Shown: positions 15,756 through 24,995 of the stretch, piece by piece
Layout of the letters: each line of letters starts with the position of its first letter
Position numbering within the stretch: the stretch's first letter is position 1
From: Chloroflexota bacterium
Lineage (GTDB): Bacteria; Chloroflexota; Dehalococcoidia; Lucifugimonadales; Lucifugimonadaceae
Direction: 5' to 3'
NCBI GenBank assembly: GCA_002718415.1
Contig: PBEM01000004.1
Span: 38,140-102,139, forward strand
DNA length: 64,000 nt
Notes under the pieces: model-generated
What the model saw: the letters and a program-made list of their open reading frames with translations, nothing else
Told to the model about the DNA's origin: nothing
Database searches by the model: none
Position numbers and translations under genes: made by a program

Positions 15756-16898
15756 TTGGAAAATAATGATAATATATTGCAACATGCATATGGTTTTGAT
15801 GATGTTTCCATAGCTCCTGGAGAAATTACAATTAATCCAGAATTAGTAGATATTTCAGTATATTTTGACAAAATTAAATTAGGTATTCCATTCTTTGCTT
15901 CATCTATGGATGCAGTAGTAGATACGTCCTTTGCAATTAAGATGCATAAACAAGGGGGTATAGGTGTCTTAAATTTAGATGGTTTACATACTCGTTTTGA
16001 AGACACTGAATCTATTTATAAAGAAATTTCAAATTCTCCAATTGAAAAAGCTACATCAATATTACAAAAGATCTATACAGAACCTATCAAGACCGACCTA
16101 ATATCTAAAAGAGTTGAAGAAATTAAGAAAAATAATGGAACAGCAGCAGTTTCATTTATTCCCCAAAACGCTAAACGTCATGCACCTATTGCTGTAGAAG
16201 CTGGTGCTGATATTGTTGTTGTTCAAGGTACAGTAGTAACAGCCAGACATGCATCTAAAAGTCTAAGAGGTTTAATATTATCTGAACTTGTAACTAACTT
16301 AAATGTTCCAATCATAGTAGGGAATACAGTATCTTACTCTGTCACAAAAGAGTTAATGGAACAAGGAATACATGGTGTATTAGTAGGTGTCGGCCCAGGA
16401 TCTGTTTGTACCAGTAGAGAAGTTTTGGGTATAGGGGTACCTCAAATTACTGCAACCTTAGAATGTAAGGCAGGAAGAGATGCGTATTTTAAAGAAACAG
16501 GAAGATATGTGCCGATTATAACTGACGGTGGTATAAGAACAGGTGGGGATGTATGTAAATCTTTTGCGGCTGGAGCAGATTCCGTAATGATAGGAAGTCC
16601 ATTTGCAAAATGTTATGAATCTCCAGCCTTGGGATATCACTGGGGTATGGCTACTTGGCATCCAGAGCTTCCACGAGGAACTAGAATAAAGCTAGGATCA
16701 GAATACACTCTGGATGAACTTCTTAATGGACCTTCCTCAAAAACAGATGGAACTATGAATTTAATTGGAGCATTAAAAGTATGTATGGGATATGTAGGAG
16801 CTAATAATATTAAGGAGATGCATAGTGCAAAAATGTATTATGCACCCGCAATAAAAACTGAAGGGAAGATATATCAAATAGCAGGATTAGGTTCCTAA
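15756..16898 (+). CDS. guaB3: GuaB3-family IMP dehydrogenase-related protein
   Basis: 380 residues forming a single TIM-barrel of the IMPDH/GMPR family with no CBS (Bateman) domain insert, the hallmark of the GuaB3 group in Actinobacteria, Cyanobacteria and Chloroflexota. The N-terminus has YGFDDVSIAPG, and the active-site loop GVGPGSVCTSREVLG carries the catalytic Cys; DGGIRTGGDVCKSFAAGA binds phosphate. IMP oxidation to XMP in GMP synthesis is the likely reaction. The TTG start at 15756 is supported by AGGAG 7 nt upstream. hisS follows after 24 nt, suggesting a guaB3-hisS-prfA-prmC transcript. Confidence 0.88.
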   Translation: MENNDNILQHAYGFDDVSIAPGEITINPELVDISVYFDKIKLGIPFFASSMDAVVDTSFAIKMHKQGGIGVLNLDGLHTRFEDTESIYKEISNSPIEKATSILQKIYTEPIKTDLISKRVEEIKKNNGTAAVSFIPQNAKRHAPIAVEAGADIVVVQGTVVTARHASKSLRGLILSELVTNLNVPIIVGNTVSYSVTKELMEQGIHGVLVGVGPGSVCTSREVLGIGVPQITATLECKAGRDAYFKETGRYVPIITDGGIRTGGDVCKSFAAGADSVMIGSPFAKCYESPALGYHWGMATWHPELPRGTRIKLGSEYTLDELLNGPSSKTDGTMNLIGALKVCMGYVGANNIKEMHSAKMYYAPAIKTEGKIYQIAGLGS

Positions 16899-16922
16899 AG
16901 AATTAAGATATTATTTAGTTTT

Positions 16923-18206
16923 ATGAAAATATTCGCCCCTAGAGGTACATCAGATATATTACCTAAAGACCAGTATTTATGGTCTGAGGTTGTTTCTGTT
17001 TGCAAGAAAATTACTTCAGATTTTTCATATGAACGTATAAACACTCCTATTTTTGAATACACAGAATTATTTAGCCGGGGTGTCGGTCATGAGACAGATA
17101 TAGTCCAAAAAGAAATGTATACATTTGAAGATCATGGTGGAGATTCCATAACACTAAGACCAGAAGGTACAGCAGCAATCTGTAGATCATATATTCAAAA
17201 TGGTCTATTTAACCTACCGCAACCTACAAGACTGTTTTATATTGCCCCAATGTTCAGATATGAAAGGCCACAAGCTGGAAGACTACGGCAACATCATCAA
17301 TTTGGATGCGAAGCTATAGGTGATTCATCTCCTCAATTGGATGCTGAAATAATAGAATTAGGTTGGAATTATATAAAAAACTTAGGATTAAACAATATTG
17401 ACTTAAGAATAAATAGTATTGGAGATCCTATAGATAGAGAAAAATATATTACTGATTTAAAAAAATTTCTTGAAGGTAATAAAAATAAACTCCCAAAAAT
17501 TGATAAAGACAGATTAAATAGATCCCCTTTAAGAGTACTAGATTCTAAAGAAAAAGAAACGATTGAGATAAATAAAAATGCCCCAAGATCTGTAGAATAT
17601 TTGAAAGGAAATGCTTTAATCCATTGGAACGAATTAATTGAATTATTGGAAATAATTAAATCTCAAGATAAGCAATTCAACTTTTATATTGACCATTCTT
17701 TAGTACGAGGATTAGATTATTACAATCGTACAGTATTTGAATTTCAACCTAATGAAACATCCTCTCAAGGTACAATATTAGCCGGAGGTAGGTATGATCC
17801 ACTGATAGGAAAAATAGGAGGACCTAATACTCCTGGTATCGGATTTGGATCTGGTATTGAAAGGATGATATTAGAAATAAAAAAACAATCACTTGAAACT
17901 ATAAATAATAAAAAAATTGAAGTTGTTGTTATACATATAGGAGATACTATAAAAGAGTGTTTTTCTATTACTTCTAAAATAAGAAATCTAGGAATCACGA
18001 CCATTTTAGCTCCAAAAAAATCTATAAAAGCTCAATTGAGATATGCTAATAATATAAAAGCTCGATTCGCTTTGATAATTGGAGAAAATGAAATTAATTC
18101 AAACAATGCAAAACTAAAACCTCTTTTTATAAATTCTGAAGAACAAAATGTAGAAATTGATCCTAAGATAATAGTAAAAAATATAAAAAAATTTCAAAAT
18201 AAATGA
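16923..18206 (+). CDS. hisS: Histidyl-tRNA synthetase
   Basis: Class II synthetase charging tRNA(His). The 427 residues match the family. It shows the N-terminal APRGTSDILP, motif 2 with RLFYIAPMFRYERPQAGR followed by RQHHQFGCEAIG, the histidine-specific LVRGLDYYNRTVFEF, and motif 3 in GIGFGSGIERM. The last 90 residues are the anticodon-binding domain. The TGA stop overlaps the prfA ATG by 4 nt, showing translational coupling. Confidence 0.97.
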   Translation: MKIFAPRGTSDILPKDQYLWSEVVSVCKKITSDFSYERINTPIFEYTELFSRGVGHETDIVQKEMYTFEDHGGDSITLRPEGTAAICRSYIQNGLFNLPQPTRLFYIAPMFRYERPQAGRLRQHHQFGCEAIGDSSPQLDAEIIELGWNYIKNLGLNNIDLRINSIGDPIDREKYITDLKKFLEGNKNKLPKIDKDRLNRSPLRVLDSKEKETIEINKNAPRSVEYLKGNALIHWNELIELLEIIKSQDKQFNFYIDHSLVRGLDYYNRTVFEFQPNETSSQGTILAGGRYDPLIGKIGGPNTPGIGFGSGIERMILEIKKQSLETINNKKIEVVVIHIGDTIKECFSITSKIRNLGITTILAPKKSIKAQLRYANNIKARFALIIGENEINSNNAKLKPLFINSEEQNVEIDPKIIVKNIKKFQNK

Positions 18207-19309
18207 TTAATGAATCCATAGTTGAGAAACTTGACAACATATTAATAAGATACAAAGAATTAGAAACTTTACTCTCAGATCCTGAAATCACAAAAGATCC
18301 TAATAAACTTAAAGATTTAGGCAAAGAATATCGATCACTTGATGAAATCGTAAAAATCTGGACTAAATATAAAAAAACAAATTTGGAAATAGAAAGTATT
18401 TCTGAATTAATTAATTCAGAAACAGACAAAGATGTATTGGATTTAGCAAAATTAGAAATTGAATCACTAAAAAATACGATTGAAGAAGTTTCAGATCAAA
18501 TAAAAATTGCTTTGCTTCCCAAAGATATTACCGAAAATGCTGATGCAATAATGGAAATACGTGCCGGTGCAGGCGGAGACGAAGCTGGCCTTTTCGCAGC
18601 TGATCTTTTTAGAATGTATGAAAGATTTGCTGAAAAAGAAAAATGGGATTTACAAGTTGCTAGTTTAAATGAAACTGGAATAGGTGGCATTAAAGAAGTG
18701 ATTTTTGAAATAAATGGACAAGAAGCTTATAAAAAATTAACTTTAGAGAGTGGTGTTCATAGAGTACAAAGGATACCATCAACTGAATCTCAAGGAAGAA
18801 TACACACTTCTACAGTAACAATCGCAGTGCTACCTAAATCTGAAGAAATGGATATTAATATTGAGGATAATGATTTAGATATAGATGTTTTTCATTCTGG
18901 AGGAAGTGGTGGGCAAAATGTAAACAAAGTAGCTACAGCAATAAGAATCACACATAAACCAACAGGTCTGGTAGTACAATGCCAAAATGAACGATCACAA
19001 ATCCAAAATAAGTTAAAGGCTATGGAAATATTGAAGGCAAGGTTGTGGGATTTGGAAATAAGAAAGAGAAATGAGGAAATAAGTGCTAATAGAAGAAGTC
19101 AGGTAGGAACTGGTGATAGATCAGAAAAAATTAGAACATACAATTTCCCCCAATCTAGAGTAACAGACCATCGAATAAACTATACTAGTCATCAGTTGGA
19201 TGAAATGCTAAATGGAAATTTAGAAGATTTTATTGATGCTTTACTTCAAGAAAAACAAGCCAAATTGTTGTCTCAAATTGAAGAAAATAATGTCAATATA
19301 GACCAATAG
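18203..19309 (+). CDS. prfA: Peptide chain release factor 1
   Basis: RF1 reads UAA and UAG. 368 residues. The stop-recognition motif is PST (192-194, in QRIPSTESQGR), a standard PxT, and the catalytic GGQ is at 236-238 (HSGGSGGQNVNK). Its start overlaps the hisS stop by 4 nt, and prmC, whose product methylates the Gln of GGQ, starts 3 nt after its stop. Confidence 0.97.
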   Translation: MINESIVEKLDNILIRYKELETLLSDPEITKDPNKLKDLGKEYRSLDEIVKIWTKYKKTNLEIESISELINSETDKDVLDLAKLEIESLKNTIEEVSDQIKIALLPKDITENADAIMEIRAGAGGDEAGLFAADLFRMYERFAEKEKWDLQVASLNETGIGGIKEVIFEINGQEAYKKLTLESGVHRVQRIPSTESQGRIHTSTVTIAVLPKSEEMDINIEDNDLDIDVFHSGGSGGQNVNKVATAIRITHKPTGLVVQCQNERSQIQNKLKAMEILKARLWDLEIRKRNEEISANRRSQVGTGDRSEKIRTYNFPQSRVTDHRINYTSHQLDEMLNGNLEDFIDALLQEKQAKLLSQIEENNVNIDQ

Positions 19310-19312
19310 AAA

Positions 19313-20158
19313 ATGATGCTAAGAGATTATGTCCTGAAGACAAATTCTTTATTAAAAAATTCAGGTTTTCCGGAATATATAAATGAGACTAGAATACTTA
19401 TTTCTTATTATATGAAATGGACAACTGCGAATTATATTTCAAATTTGAATTACGAAATAAATAATGAAAATATTTCTAACATCAATAAGCTAATTGAAAG
19501 AAGAATTCAAAATGAACCCATACAATATATCACTCAAAGTACAGAATTTTATAAAAGAAAATTTTTTATAAACTCAAACGTACTCATACCTAGAAACGAA
19601 ACAGAATTATTAGTAATTCAAGCAATTGATTTTATTAAAAAAAATAAAATTAAAAACCCAAAGATATTGGACATATGTACAGGGTCAGGAGTAGTAGGGA
19701 TATCTTTAGGCAAAGAAATTCCTTTCTCAAACATCACCGTATCAGATATATCTTCTGAAGCATTAGAAATCGCAAAAATAAATGCTAAGAAACATAAGTT
19801 GAATATAAATTTTATCCTAAGTGATTGTTTAAAAAATATTTATGGAGAATTTAATATAATTGTGTCGAATCCACCTTATATCAAAACTAATAATTTGAAA
19901 TTCTTAGACGAAGAAATAAAAAAGGAACCAAAAATAGCTTTAAATGGAGGCCCTAAAGGAACAAAAATTATAGAAAAAATATTGGAAGATATCCCAAGAA
20001 TTTGTAAAAAAAATAAATACGGGATTTTTATAGAAATAGATCCAGATCTAAAAGAAAACTGTATCGAAATATCTGAAAAATATTTTCCTCTAAATCAAAT
20101 AAATTTAACAAAGGATCTGAATGGATTGGTAAGAAATCTTGTGATTAAAAATCTCTAG
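19313..20158 (+). CDS. prmC: Release factor glutamine N5-methyltransferase
   Basis: Methylates the GGQ glutamine of RF1 and RF2 using S-adenosylmethionine. 281 residues: N-terminal helical domain (1-85), SAM-binding motif LDICTGSGVVGI (119-130), and the NPPY active-site motif at 186-189 (SNPPYIK). It directly follows prfA, the classic arrangement. ATG ATG at the start gives two possible initiation codons. Its stop is 1 nt from the convergent rpsI stop. Confidence 0.95.
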   Translation: MMLRDYVLKTNSLLKNSGFPEYINETRILISYYMKWTTANYISNLNYEINNENISNINKLIERRIQNEPIQYITQSTEFYKRKFFINSNVLIPRNETELLVIQAIDFIKKNKIKNPKILDICTGSGVVGISLGKEIPFSNITVSDISSEALEIAKINAKKHKLNINFILSDCLKNIYGEFNIIVSNPPYIKTNNLKFLDEEIKKEPKIALNGGPKGTKIIEKILEDIPRICKKNKYGIFIEIDPDLKENCIEISEKYFPLNQINLTKDLNGLVRNLVIKNL

Positions 20159-20159
20159 G

Positions 20160-20555
20160 CTATCTTTTTGTGTACTGTGCAGCCTTACGAGCTCTTTTTA
20201 ATCCATATTTCTTACTTTCTTTCATTCTTGAGTCTCTAGTAAGCAATCCTGAAACTTTTAGAGGTTTCTTTAGATTTTCATCCATTACTACTAACGCCCT
20301 AGCTATTCCATGGGAAAGTGCTCCAGCTTGACTGTTAACACCTCCGCCTTTTATATCTGCTACGATAGTAACTTTACTATCAAGACCAACAACACTTAAG
20401 GGTTTTAGTGCCTCATTCTTCCATGCTTCTACTGTAAAAATATCTTCTGCTGGCTTTCCATTAACGCTAACTGATCCAGGTTTATTGTATATTCTAACTC
20501 TAGCAACAGAAGTTTTCCTTCTTCCTGTTCCATAATAATAAGTACCTGTGGTCAA
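20160..20555 (-). CDS. rpsI: 30S ribosomal protein S9
   Basis: 131 residues, normal length. It begins YYGTGRRKTSVARVRI and ends KKYGLKRARKAAQYTKR, the conserved C-terminal tail that reaches the P-site tRNA. It is the last gene of the 37-gene ribosomal run and follows rplM after 19 nt. With only 1 nt to the convergent prmC stop, its transcript must end inside or beyond prmC on the antisense strand. Confidence 0.97.
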   Translation of the reverse strand: MTTGTYYYGTGRRKTSVARVRIYNKPGSVSVNGKPAEDIFTVEAWKNEALKPLSVVGLDSKVTIVADIKGGGVNSQAGALSHGIARALVVMDENLKKPLKVSGLLTRDSRMKESKKYGLKRARKAAQYTKR

Positions 20556-20574
20556 CTATCTAACTCCTAAAATA

Positions 20575-21309
20575 TTAATTCTTTGTAGTTTTTCTTTTTG
20601 TTGTACTAGACTTTGTTGCTACAGCCTTTGTCTTAGTACTAGACTTTGTTGATGCTGCCTTTGTTTTAGTACTAGACTTTGTTGCCGCTGCCTTTGTCTT
20701 AGTACTAGACTTTTTTACAGCTGCTTTTGTCTTAGTACTAGACTTTGTTACCGCTGCCTTTGTCTTAGTACTAGATTTTTTTTCAGTAGCCTTTAATGTA
20801 CTAGATTCATTAACTTCAGATGTTTGAGTCTGATTTACAGCAAATGGTTGTGGTGATTTTGGTTGTTTATTTTTAGATCCAATTAATTGAGCTATATGAG
20901 GATGTTCTGAACCAGAATAAACCTTTAAACGAGTAAACATTTTTCTACCAAGCTTATTTCGAGGAAGCATACCTTTTACCGCTAATTCAATTATTTTATT
21001 TGGAGTTTTATTTTGAATAGCATTAAACGGAATTTCTTTAGTATTTCCAGGATAAGGAGAAAATCTCTTGTAAATTTTTTTTTCGTATTTATCTCCAGAA
21101 ACTTTCACTTTAGATGAGTTTATAACTATTACAAAATCACCTGATAATAAATGAGGAACATATGTGGGTTTATTTTTTCCCATTAAAAGCATAGCAATAT
21201 TAGTTGAAAGTCTCCCTAAAATTTGATCTGTAGCATCTATTAGATGCCAATCGGAATCTAATTCAGATATTTTTGGATTATAATTTTTAATGTTTATATT
21301 AGTAGTCAT
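20575..21309 (-). CDS. rplM: 50S ribosomal protein L13 with a repetitive lysine-rich C-terminal tail
   Basis: 244 residues against the usual 140-150. Residues about 18-146 are a normal L13 (DSDWHLIDATDQILGRL, GDFVIVINSSKVKVSG, GMLPRNKLGRKMFTRLKVY). A linker (147-177) leads into about six copies of an 11-residue unit, KSSTKTKAAVT, ending TTKRKTTKN. This tail is rich in Lys, Thr, Ser and Ala, with no acidic residues in the repeats, resembling histone H1-type nucleic-acid-binding tails. It is probably disordered; binding to rRNA or DNA is inference. It lies between truA and rpsI. Confidence 0.95.
   Translation of the reverse strand: MTTNINIKNYNPKISELDSDWHLIDATDQILGRLSTNIAMLLMGKNKPTYVPHLLSGDFVIVINSSKVKVSGDKYEKKIYKRFSPYPGNTKEIPFNAIQNKTPNKIIELAVKGMLPRNKLGRKMFTRLKVYSGSEHPHIAQLIGSKNKQPKSPQPFAVNQTQTSEVNESSTLKATEKKSSTKTKAAVTKSSTKTKAAVKKSSTKTKAAATKSSTKTKAASTKSSTKTKAVATKSSTTKRKTTKN
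20602..20795. repeat. 33-bp tandem repeats inside rplM
   Basis: Five to six head-to-tail copies of a 33-bp unit that begins TAGTACTAGACTTTGTT on the plus strand, with a few base changes between copies. They encode the 11-residue units of the L13 tail. Several differences change the third Ala/Val/Ser or Thr/Lys residue, so the array is likely to vary in copy number between relatives. Confidence 0.9.
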
Positions 21310-21333
21310 AAAATAATTTCACTAACCATTTTA

Positions 21334-22137
21334 CTATTTATTTACAGAATGCGTAATAATTTTTTGTAAAAATTTTTCTTTGTATTCGATTTTTTTTAGA
21401 CATAAGCCTTTAGGACTAAGTACATGTGTAAATTCTCCTTTATTTTTTGAGACTAATATCTTTTTCATCATATTTGGAGATTTTTTATTAAGTCCAATCT
21501 CTAGTAATAAAGCTGAAATTCGCCGTATTTGTTGATGTAGGAAAGCATTAGCAATGATAGAAAAAAACACTTTATTCTTTATTCTTGTAACTTTACAATC
21601 AAAAACATTTCTAATCGTTGAATCAATCAAAGATGTAGAAGAACCTGAAAAAGATATAAAATCATGAGTACCAATCAAGAATGATGCTGCTTCATCCATC
21701 TTATTTTCATCTAATCTTCGATTAACATGGTGTACATAATTACGAAATTTAGGTTCTAGAACCTCTGCGTCATCGAATGTGTACATATATTCCCTAGAAA
21801 TTGCATCTCTTCTTGGATTAAAAAATATATCCTCTTGAGTTAGTTTTCCGGCATATAATATTCTTAGGTCTCCAGAAAGATATGTATTCAAAGCAGATCG
21901 TAGAGTATTAGAACTAAATCCATTATTACGCTTAATCACAAAAGTTCCTACCTGAAAATCAGCATGCACCCCCGTATCTGTTCTGCTAGCTAATAACATT
22001 CTAGAATGAACACCAAATACCTTTTCTATGGCGTATTCTAAATCCCCCTGTACTGTACGTAAATTTTTTTGAATCTGTGAACCATAAAAATCGGTACCTT
22101 CATAAGTAACTATCAAAAAATATTTTGATTCAATCAC
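21334..22137 (-). CDS. truA: tRNA pseudouridine(38-40) synthase TruA
   Basis: Isomerises uridines 38-40 in tRNA anticodon arms. 267 residues: TYEGTDFYGSQIQ at the start, the catalytic Asp54 in SRTDTGVHA, REYMYTF, and the C-terminal HQQIRRI. The GTG start shares its G with the rplQ TAG stop (TAGTG), indicating translational coupling. Its place between rplQ and rplM is common in Gram-positive and Chloroflexota-type ribosomal clusters. Confidence 0.96.
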   Translation of the reverse strand: MIESKYFLIVTYEGTDFYGSQIQKNLRTVQGDLEYAIEKVFGVHSRMLLASRTDTGVHADFQVGTFVIKRNNGFSSNTLRSALNTYLSGDLRILYAGKLTQEDIFFNPRRDAISREYMYTFDDAEVLEPKFRNYVHHVNRRLDENKMDEAASFLIGTHDFISFSGSSTSLIDSTIRNVFDCKVTRIKNKVFFSIIANAFLHQQIRRISALLLEIGLNKKSPNMMKKILVSKNKGEFTHVLSPKGLCLKKIEYKEKFLQKIITHSVNK

Positions 22138-22487
22138 TAAACCAGTTCTAAAATCACTATTTCTGCTCCATCTCCTGGTCTAAATCCTTTTCGTATAATA
22201 CGTGTGTATCCTCCTGGTCTATCAGAATATTTTGGAGCAATTTCAGTAAATAAACTAGATAAGACATTCTTGTCGGTAATAAAAGCAGCAGCTATTCTAC
22301 GATCATGTAATGTCCCTTTTTTACCTAAGGTAATCATTTCTTCACAGATGGATTTTATCTCTTTTGCTTTTGAAATAGTAGTTTCAATTCTTCCGTGTCG
22401 GATCAAATCAGTAACTATTATTTTATACATCGCTTTTCTAGGTCCAGTAGATCTTCCAAATTGACGACCTTTAAGTTTATGTCTCAT
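22137..22487 (-). CDS. rplQ: 50S ribosomal protein L17
   Basis: 116 residues beginning RHKLKGRQFGRSTGPRKAMY, the conserved L17 N-terminus, and ending GYTRIIRKGFRPGDGAEIVILELV. It follows rpoA by 3 nt and its stop overlaps the truA start by one base. Nothing unusual. Confidence 0.97.
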   Translation of the reverse strand: MRHKLKGRQFGRSTGPRKAMYKIIVTDLIRHGRIETTISKAKEIKSICEEMITLGKKGTLHDRRIAAAFITDKNVLSSLFTEIAPKYSDRPGGYTRIIRKGFRPGDGAEIVILELV

Positions 22488-22490
22488 TAC

Positions 22491-23537
22491 TTATTCTTCC
22501 TCATCCGATGAAGAATCTTCAGGGTCTGGACTTAAATTAGAATTTTCTTTAGGTAATAATCCTCGAGAAGATAAAACTTCAAATAATTCAGTAATTGATT
22601 TTTGACCAAAATTCCTAATTTTTAGTAGATCTCCTTTAGGAAGTTGAAGAACTTCTCCAACCCTGTTTATACCTGCTCTTTTTAGACAATTTAGTGTTCT
22701 AGCAGATAAATCCAAGGATTCAACTAGAGTATTATATGCTTCTGGAGAAATACCCAAAACAGCTGCTGGATTATCGTCGGGATTATCATCTATTCCTAGT
22801 CTAGTAAATTCAAAAAATTTATCCATTAGGACATTAGAAGCATTTTTAAATGCTGTAACAGGATCTATAGTTCTATCTGTCCAAATCTCAAAACTTAATC
22901 TTTCTAAGTTTGATCTGTCACCAATTCTAATATTATCAATAGAAAAATTAACTTTTCTTATGGGTGTATAAATAGCATCAACTGGTAAAACCCCAATGGG
23001 CATACCAGAACCTTTTTCAGCCATCTTATACCCTATTCCATGATCAACACTAAATTCAACAGAAAGTTGAGCAGATTCACTTTGTAAAGTAGCAAGATGA
23101 TACTCAGGATTGATAACTTCAAAATCTGACGTCGCCATTATATCTCCTGCCTTTACTTCTCCTTCCCCACTTACTTCTAGCCTTAAACGTCCAGGTCTCA
23201 TTTGATCGGATTTAATCCTAACACCTTTTACATTCATCAAAAATTCTATAACTTCTTCTTTCATATGAGGTACTGTGGAATATTCATGATCTATTCCTGA
23301 AATCTTTACCCAATTGATAGCAGTTCCTGATAATGATCCTAATAAAGTTCTTCTTAGTGGGTTAGCTAAAGAATTAGCCAAGCCACTTTCTATTGGTTCT
23401 ATTATAAAAAGTCCATAATTATCAGTGGTTTCTTCAATCCTTAAAGTCATTTCCGGAACCTTTTTTTTGGTTCCATCAGTGTCAAAATTAGGTGAAATAC
23501 CATACAAATTTTCTTCAAAATTTTGTGACTGTGTCAA
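22491..23537 (-). CDS. rpoA: DNA-directed RNA polymerase subunit alpha
   Basis: 348 residues. The N-terminal assembly domain is preceded by a 28-residue extension (NFEENLYGISPNFDTDGTKK) and has GLANSLANPLRRTLLGSL. The C-terminal domain, which contacts UP elements and activators, is intact (ARTLNCLKRAGINRVGEVLQ, LLKIRNFGQKS). The protein ends in an acidic tail, DPEDSSSDEEE. It lies between rpsD and rplQ in the alpha operon order, with 2-3 nt gaps on both sides. Confidence 0.97.
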   Translation of the reverse strand: MTQSQNFEENLYGISPNFDTDGTKKKVPEMTLRIEETTDNYGLFIIEPIESGLANSLANPLRRTLLGSLSGTAINWVKISGIDHEYSTVPHMKEEVIEFLMNVKGVRIKSDQMRPGRLRLEVSGEGEVKAGDIMATSDFEVINPEYHLATLQSESAQLSVEFSVDHGIGYKMAEKGSGMPIGVLPVDAIYTPIRKVNFSIDNIRIGDRSNLERLSFEIWTDRTIDPVTAFKNASNVLMDKFFEFTRLGIDDNPDDNPAAVLGISPEAYNTLVESLDLSARTLNCLKRAGINRVGEVLQLPKGDLLKIRNFGQKSITELFEVLSSRGLLPKENSNLSPDPEDSSSDEEE

Positions 23538-23539
23538 TT

Positions 23540-24163
23540 TTATCTCCTTGAATAATATTCTATTATCTGACGAGTATCTATAAGCGTGTCAATTTCACTA
23601 ACGTTTGGACCAGATAAAACCTCACCTGAACCATTTTCTATGTTAGATTTTAGCCATCTTGGAACAGTTTGATTAACACCTTCTCCAGATTTGATAATAT
23701 CAAACATACTACTATTCATCGATGAATCTTTCCAAGTGATCTGATCGCCCTTTTTTACTTGATATGAAGGGATAGAAACTTTCCTACCATTAACTTTTAT
23801 ATGTCCATGCCCAACTATCTGTCTTGCATGTGATCTAGAAATAGAAAACCCCAATCTATATACCGTATTATCAAGTCTAGACTCTAACAATTGAAGTAAC
23901 CGTTCTCCTGTAACGCCTTCCATATTATTAGCTTTTCGATAATAATTTCTAAATTGACGTTCTAAGATTCCATATATAGCTCTTGCTTTTTGTTTTTCTT
24001 TTAACTGCTGACCATATTCTGAAGATCTTCTTCTACGAGTTGGAGAAAAGTCTCCCGGAGGAGTTTTTCTTTTTTCAAAGGCGCATTTTCCTGCCGGTTT
24101 AGAACAAATTTTTATTCCATACCTTCTACAATCTTTACATTTTGGTCCTATATTACGTGCCAT
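23540..24163 (-). CDS. rpsD: 30S ribosomal protein S4, zinc-binding form
   Basis: 207 residues. The N-terminus has Cys9, Cys12, Cys20 and Cys27 (CKDCRRYGIKIC...GKC), the zinc-containing C+ form. The S4 RNA-binding domain is at about 95-155 (RLDNTVYRLGFSISRSHARQ, GHIKVNGRKVSIPSY). In the alpha operon S4 can act as a translational repressor in other bacteria; no such site was identified here. Contrast with the Cys-less L36 and S14 of the same cluster. Confidence 0.97.
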   Translation of the reverse strand: MARNIGPKCKDCRRYGIKICSKPAGKCAFEKRKTPPGDFSPTRRRRSSEYGQQLKEKQKARAIYGILERQFRNYYRKANNMEGVTGERLLQLLESRLDNTVYRLGFSISRSHARQIVGHGHIKVNGRKVSIPSYQVKKGDQITWKDSSMNSSMFDIIKSGEGVNQTVPRWLKSNIENGSGEVLSGPNVSEIDTLIDTRQIIEYYSRR

Positions 24164-24189
24164 AAATTCCCTTTTTTATACTAAAAGTC

Positions 24190-24573
24190 TTAAACTCTTC
24201 TTCTCTTTGGAGGACGACAACCATTATGTGGTGTCGGGGTAACATCTCTAATAGAAATAACTCTAATCCCAGCTCCTTGTATAGCACGGATAGCGGCTTC
24301 ACGACCAGATCCGGGCCCTTTAACCATACAATCAACTGTTTTCATACCATTTTCTATAGCATCTTTAGCTGCTGATTCTGCCGCCCTTTGAGCAGCAAAT
24401 GCAGTAGCTTTACGAGATCCAGTAAAGCCCATTTCTCCAGCACTACTTTGCGAAATCACATTTCCTCTGTTATCAGTTAAAGTGACCAAAGTATTATTAA
24501 AGGTAGCATTTATATATGCTTTACCCTGTGGTACAAATTTTTTTTCTTTTTTTCTAGTTCTTTGTCTTGGCAT
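24190..24573 (-). CDS. rpsK: 30S ribosomal protein S11
   Basis: 127 residues with [40 protein letters not shown] and the conserved end [16 protein letters not shown]. Normal length and place between rpsM and rpsD. Confidence 0.97.
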   Translation of the reverse strand: MPRQRTRKKEKKFVPQGKAYINATFNNTLVTLTDNRGNVISQSSAGEMGFTGSRKATAFAAQRAAESAAKDAIENGMKTVDCMVKGPGSGREAAIRAIQGAGIRVISIRDVTPTPHNGCRPPKRRRV

Positions 24574-24601
24574 AATTCACCATAAATAATAATTCTTATC
24601 C

Positions 24602-24988
24602 CTAATGTTTAGGTGCAATTTTTTTATTAGCTATTGTCGATCTTCTTCCTCGTTTTGTTCGTGCATTAGTCTTAGTTCTCTGCCCTCTAACAGGTAACCC
24701 AATCCTATGCCTATTTCCTCTGTAAGATTTTATATCACCTAAACGTCTAACATTTAGCTGAACTTCACGCCTCAAATCCCCCTCTATAGTAAGATTAGTT
24801 GCATCAACTTTTTGCCTAATGGAAGAAAGCTGAGACTCTGTTAAGTCTTTCACTCTGGTGGAATTTAATTGTATCCCTGAATCAGTAGTAATTTGCTTAG
24901 CTCTATATCTCCCTATTCCATAAATTGAAGTTAAAGCGAATTCAACAAATTGATTATCTGAAATATTTACACCTGCTACTATTGGCAT
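24602..24988 (-). CDS. rpsM: 30S ribosomal protein S13
   Basis: 128 residues: IVAGVNISDNQFVEFALTSIYGIG-type start, then RREVQLNVRRLGDIKSYRG and the basic tail RTKTNARTKRGRR that reaches the tRNAs and the subunit interface. It is preceded by rpmJ (7 nt) and followed by rpsK. Confidence 0.97.
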   Translation of the reverse strand: MPIVAGVNISDNQFVEFALTSIYGIGRYRAKQITTDSGIQLNSTRVKDLTESQLSSIRQKVDATNLTIEGDLRREVQLNVRRLGDIKSYRGNRHRIGLPVRGQRTKTNARTKRGRRSTIANKKIAPKH

Positions 24989-24995
24989 TTATTTT

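Noticed and set aside
20602-20795. CRISPR-like array because of regular 33-bp spacing
   Set aside because: Units are directly adjacent without spacers, lie in frame inside rplM and encode 11-residue repeats; no cas genes are present.
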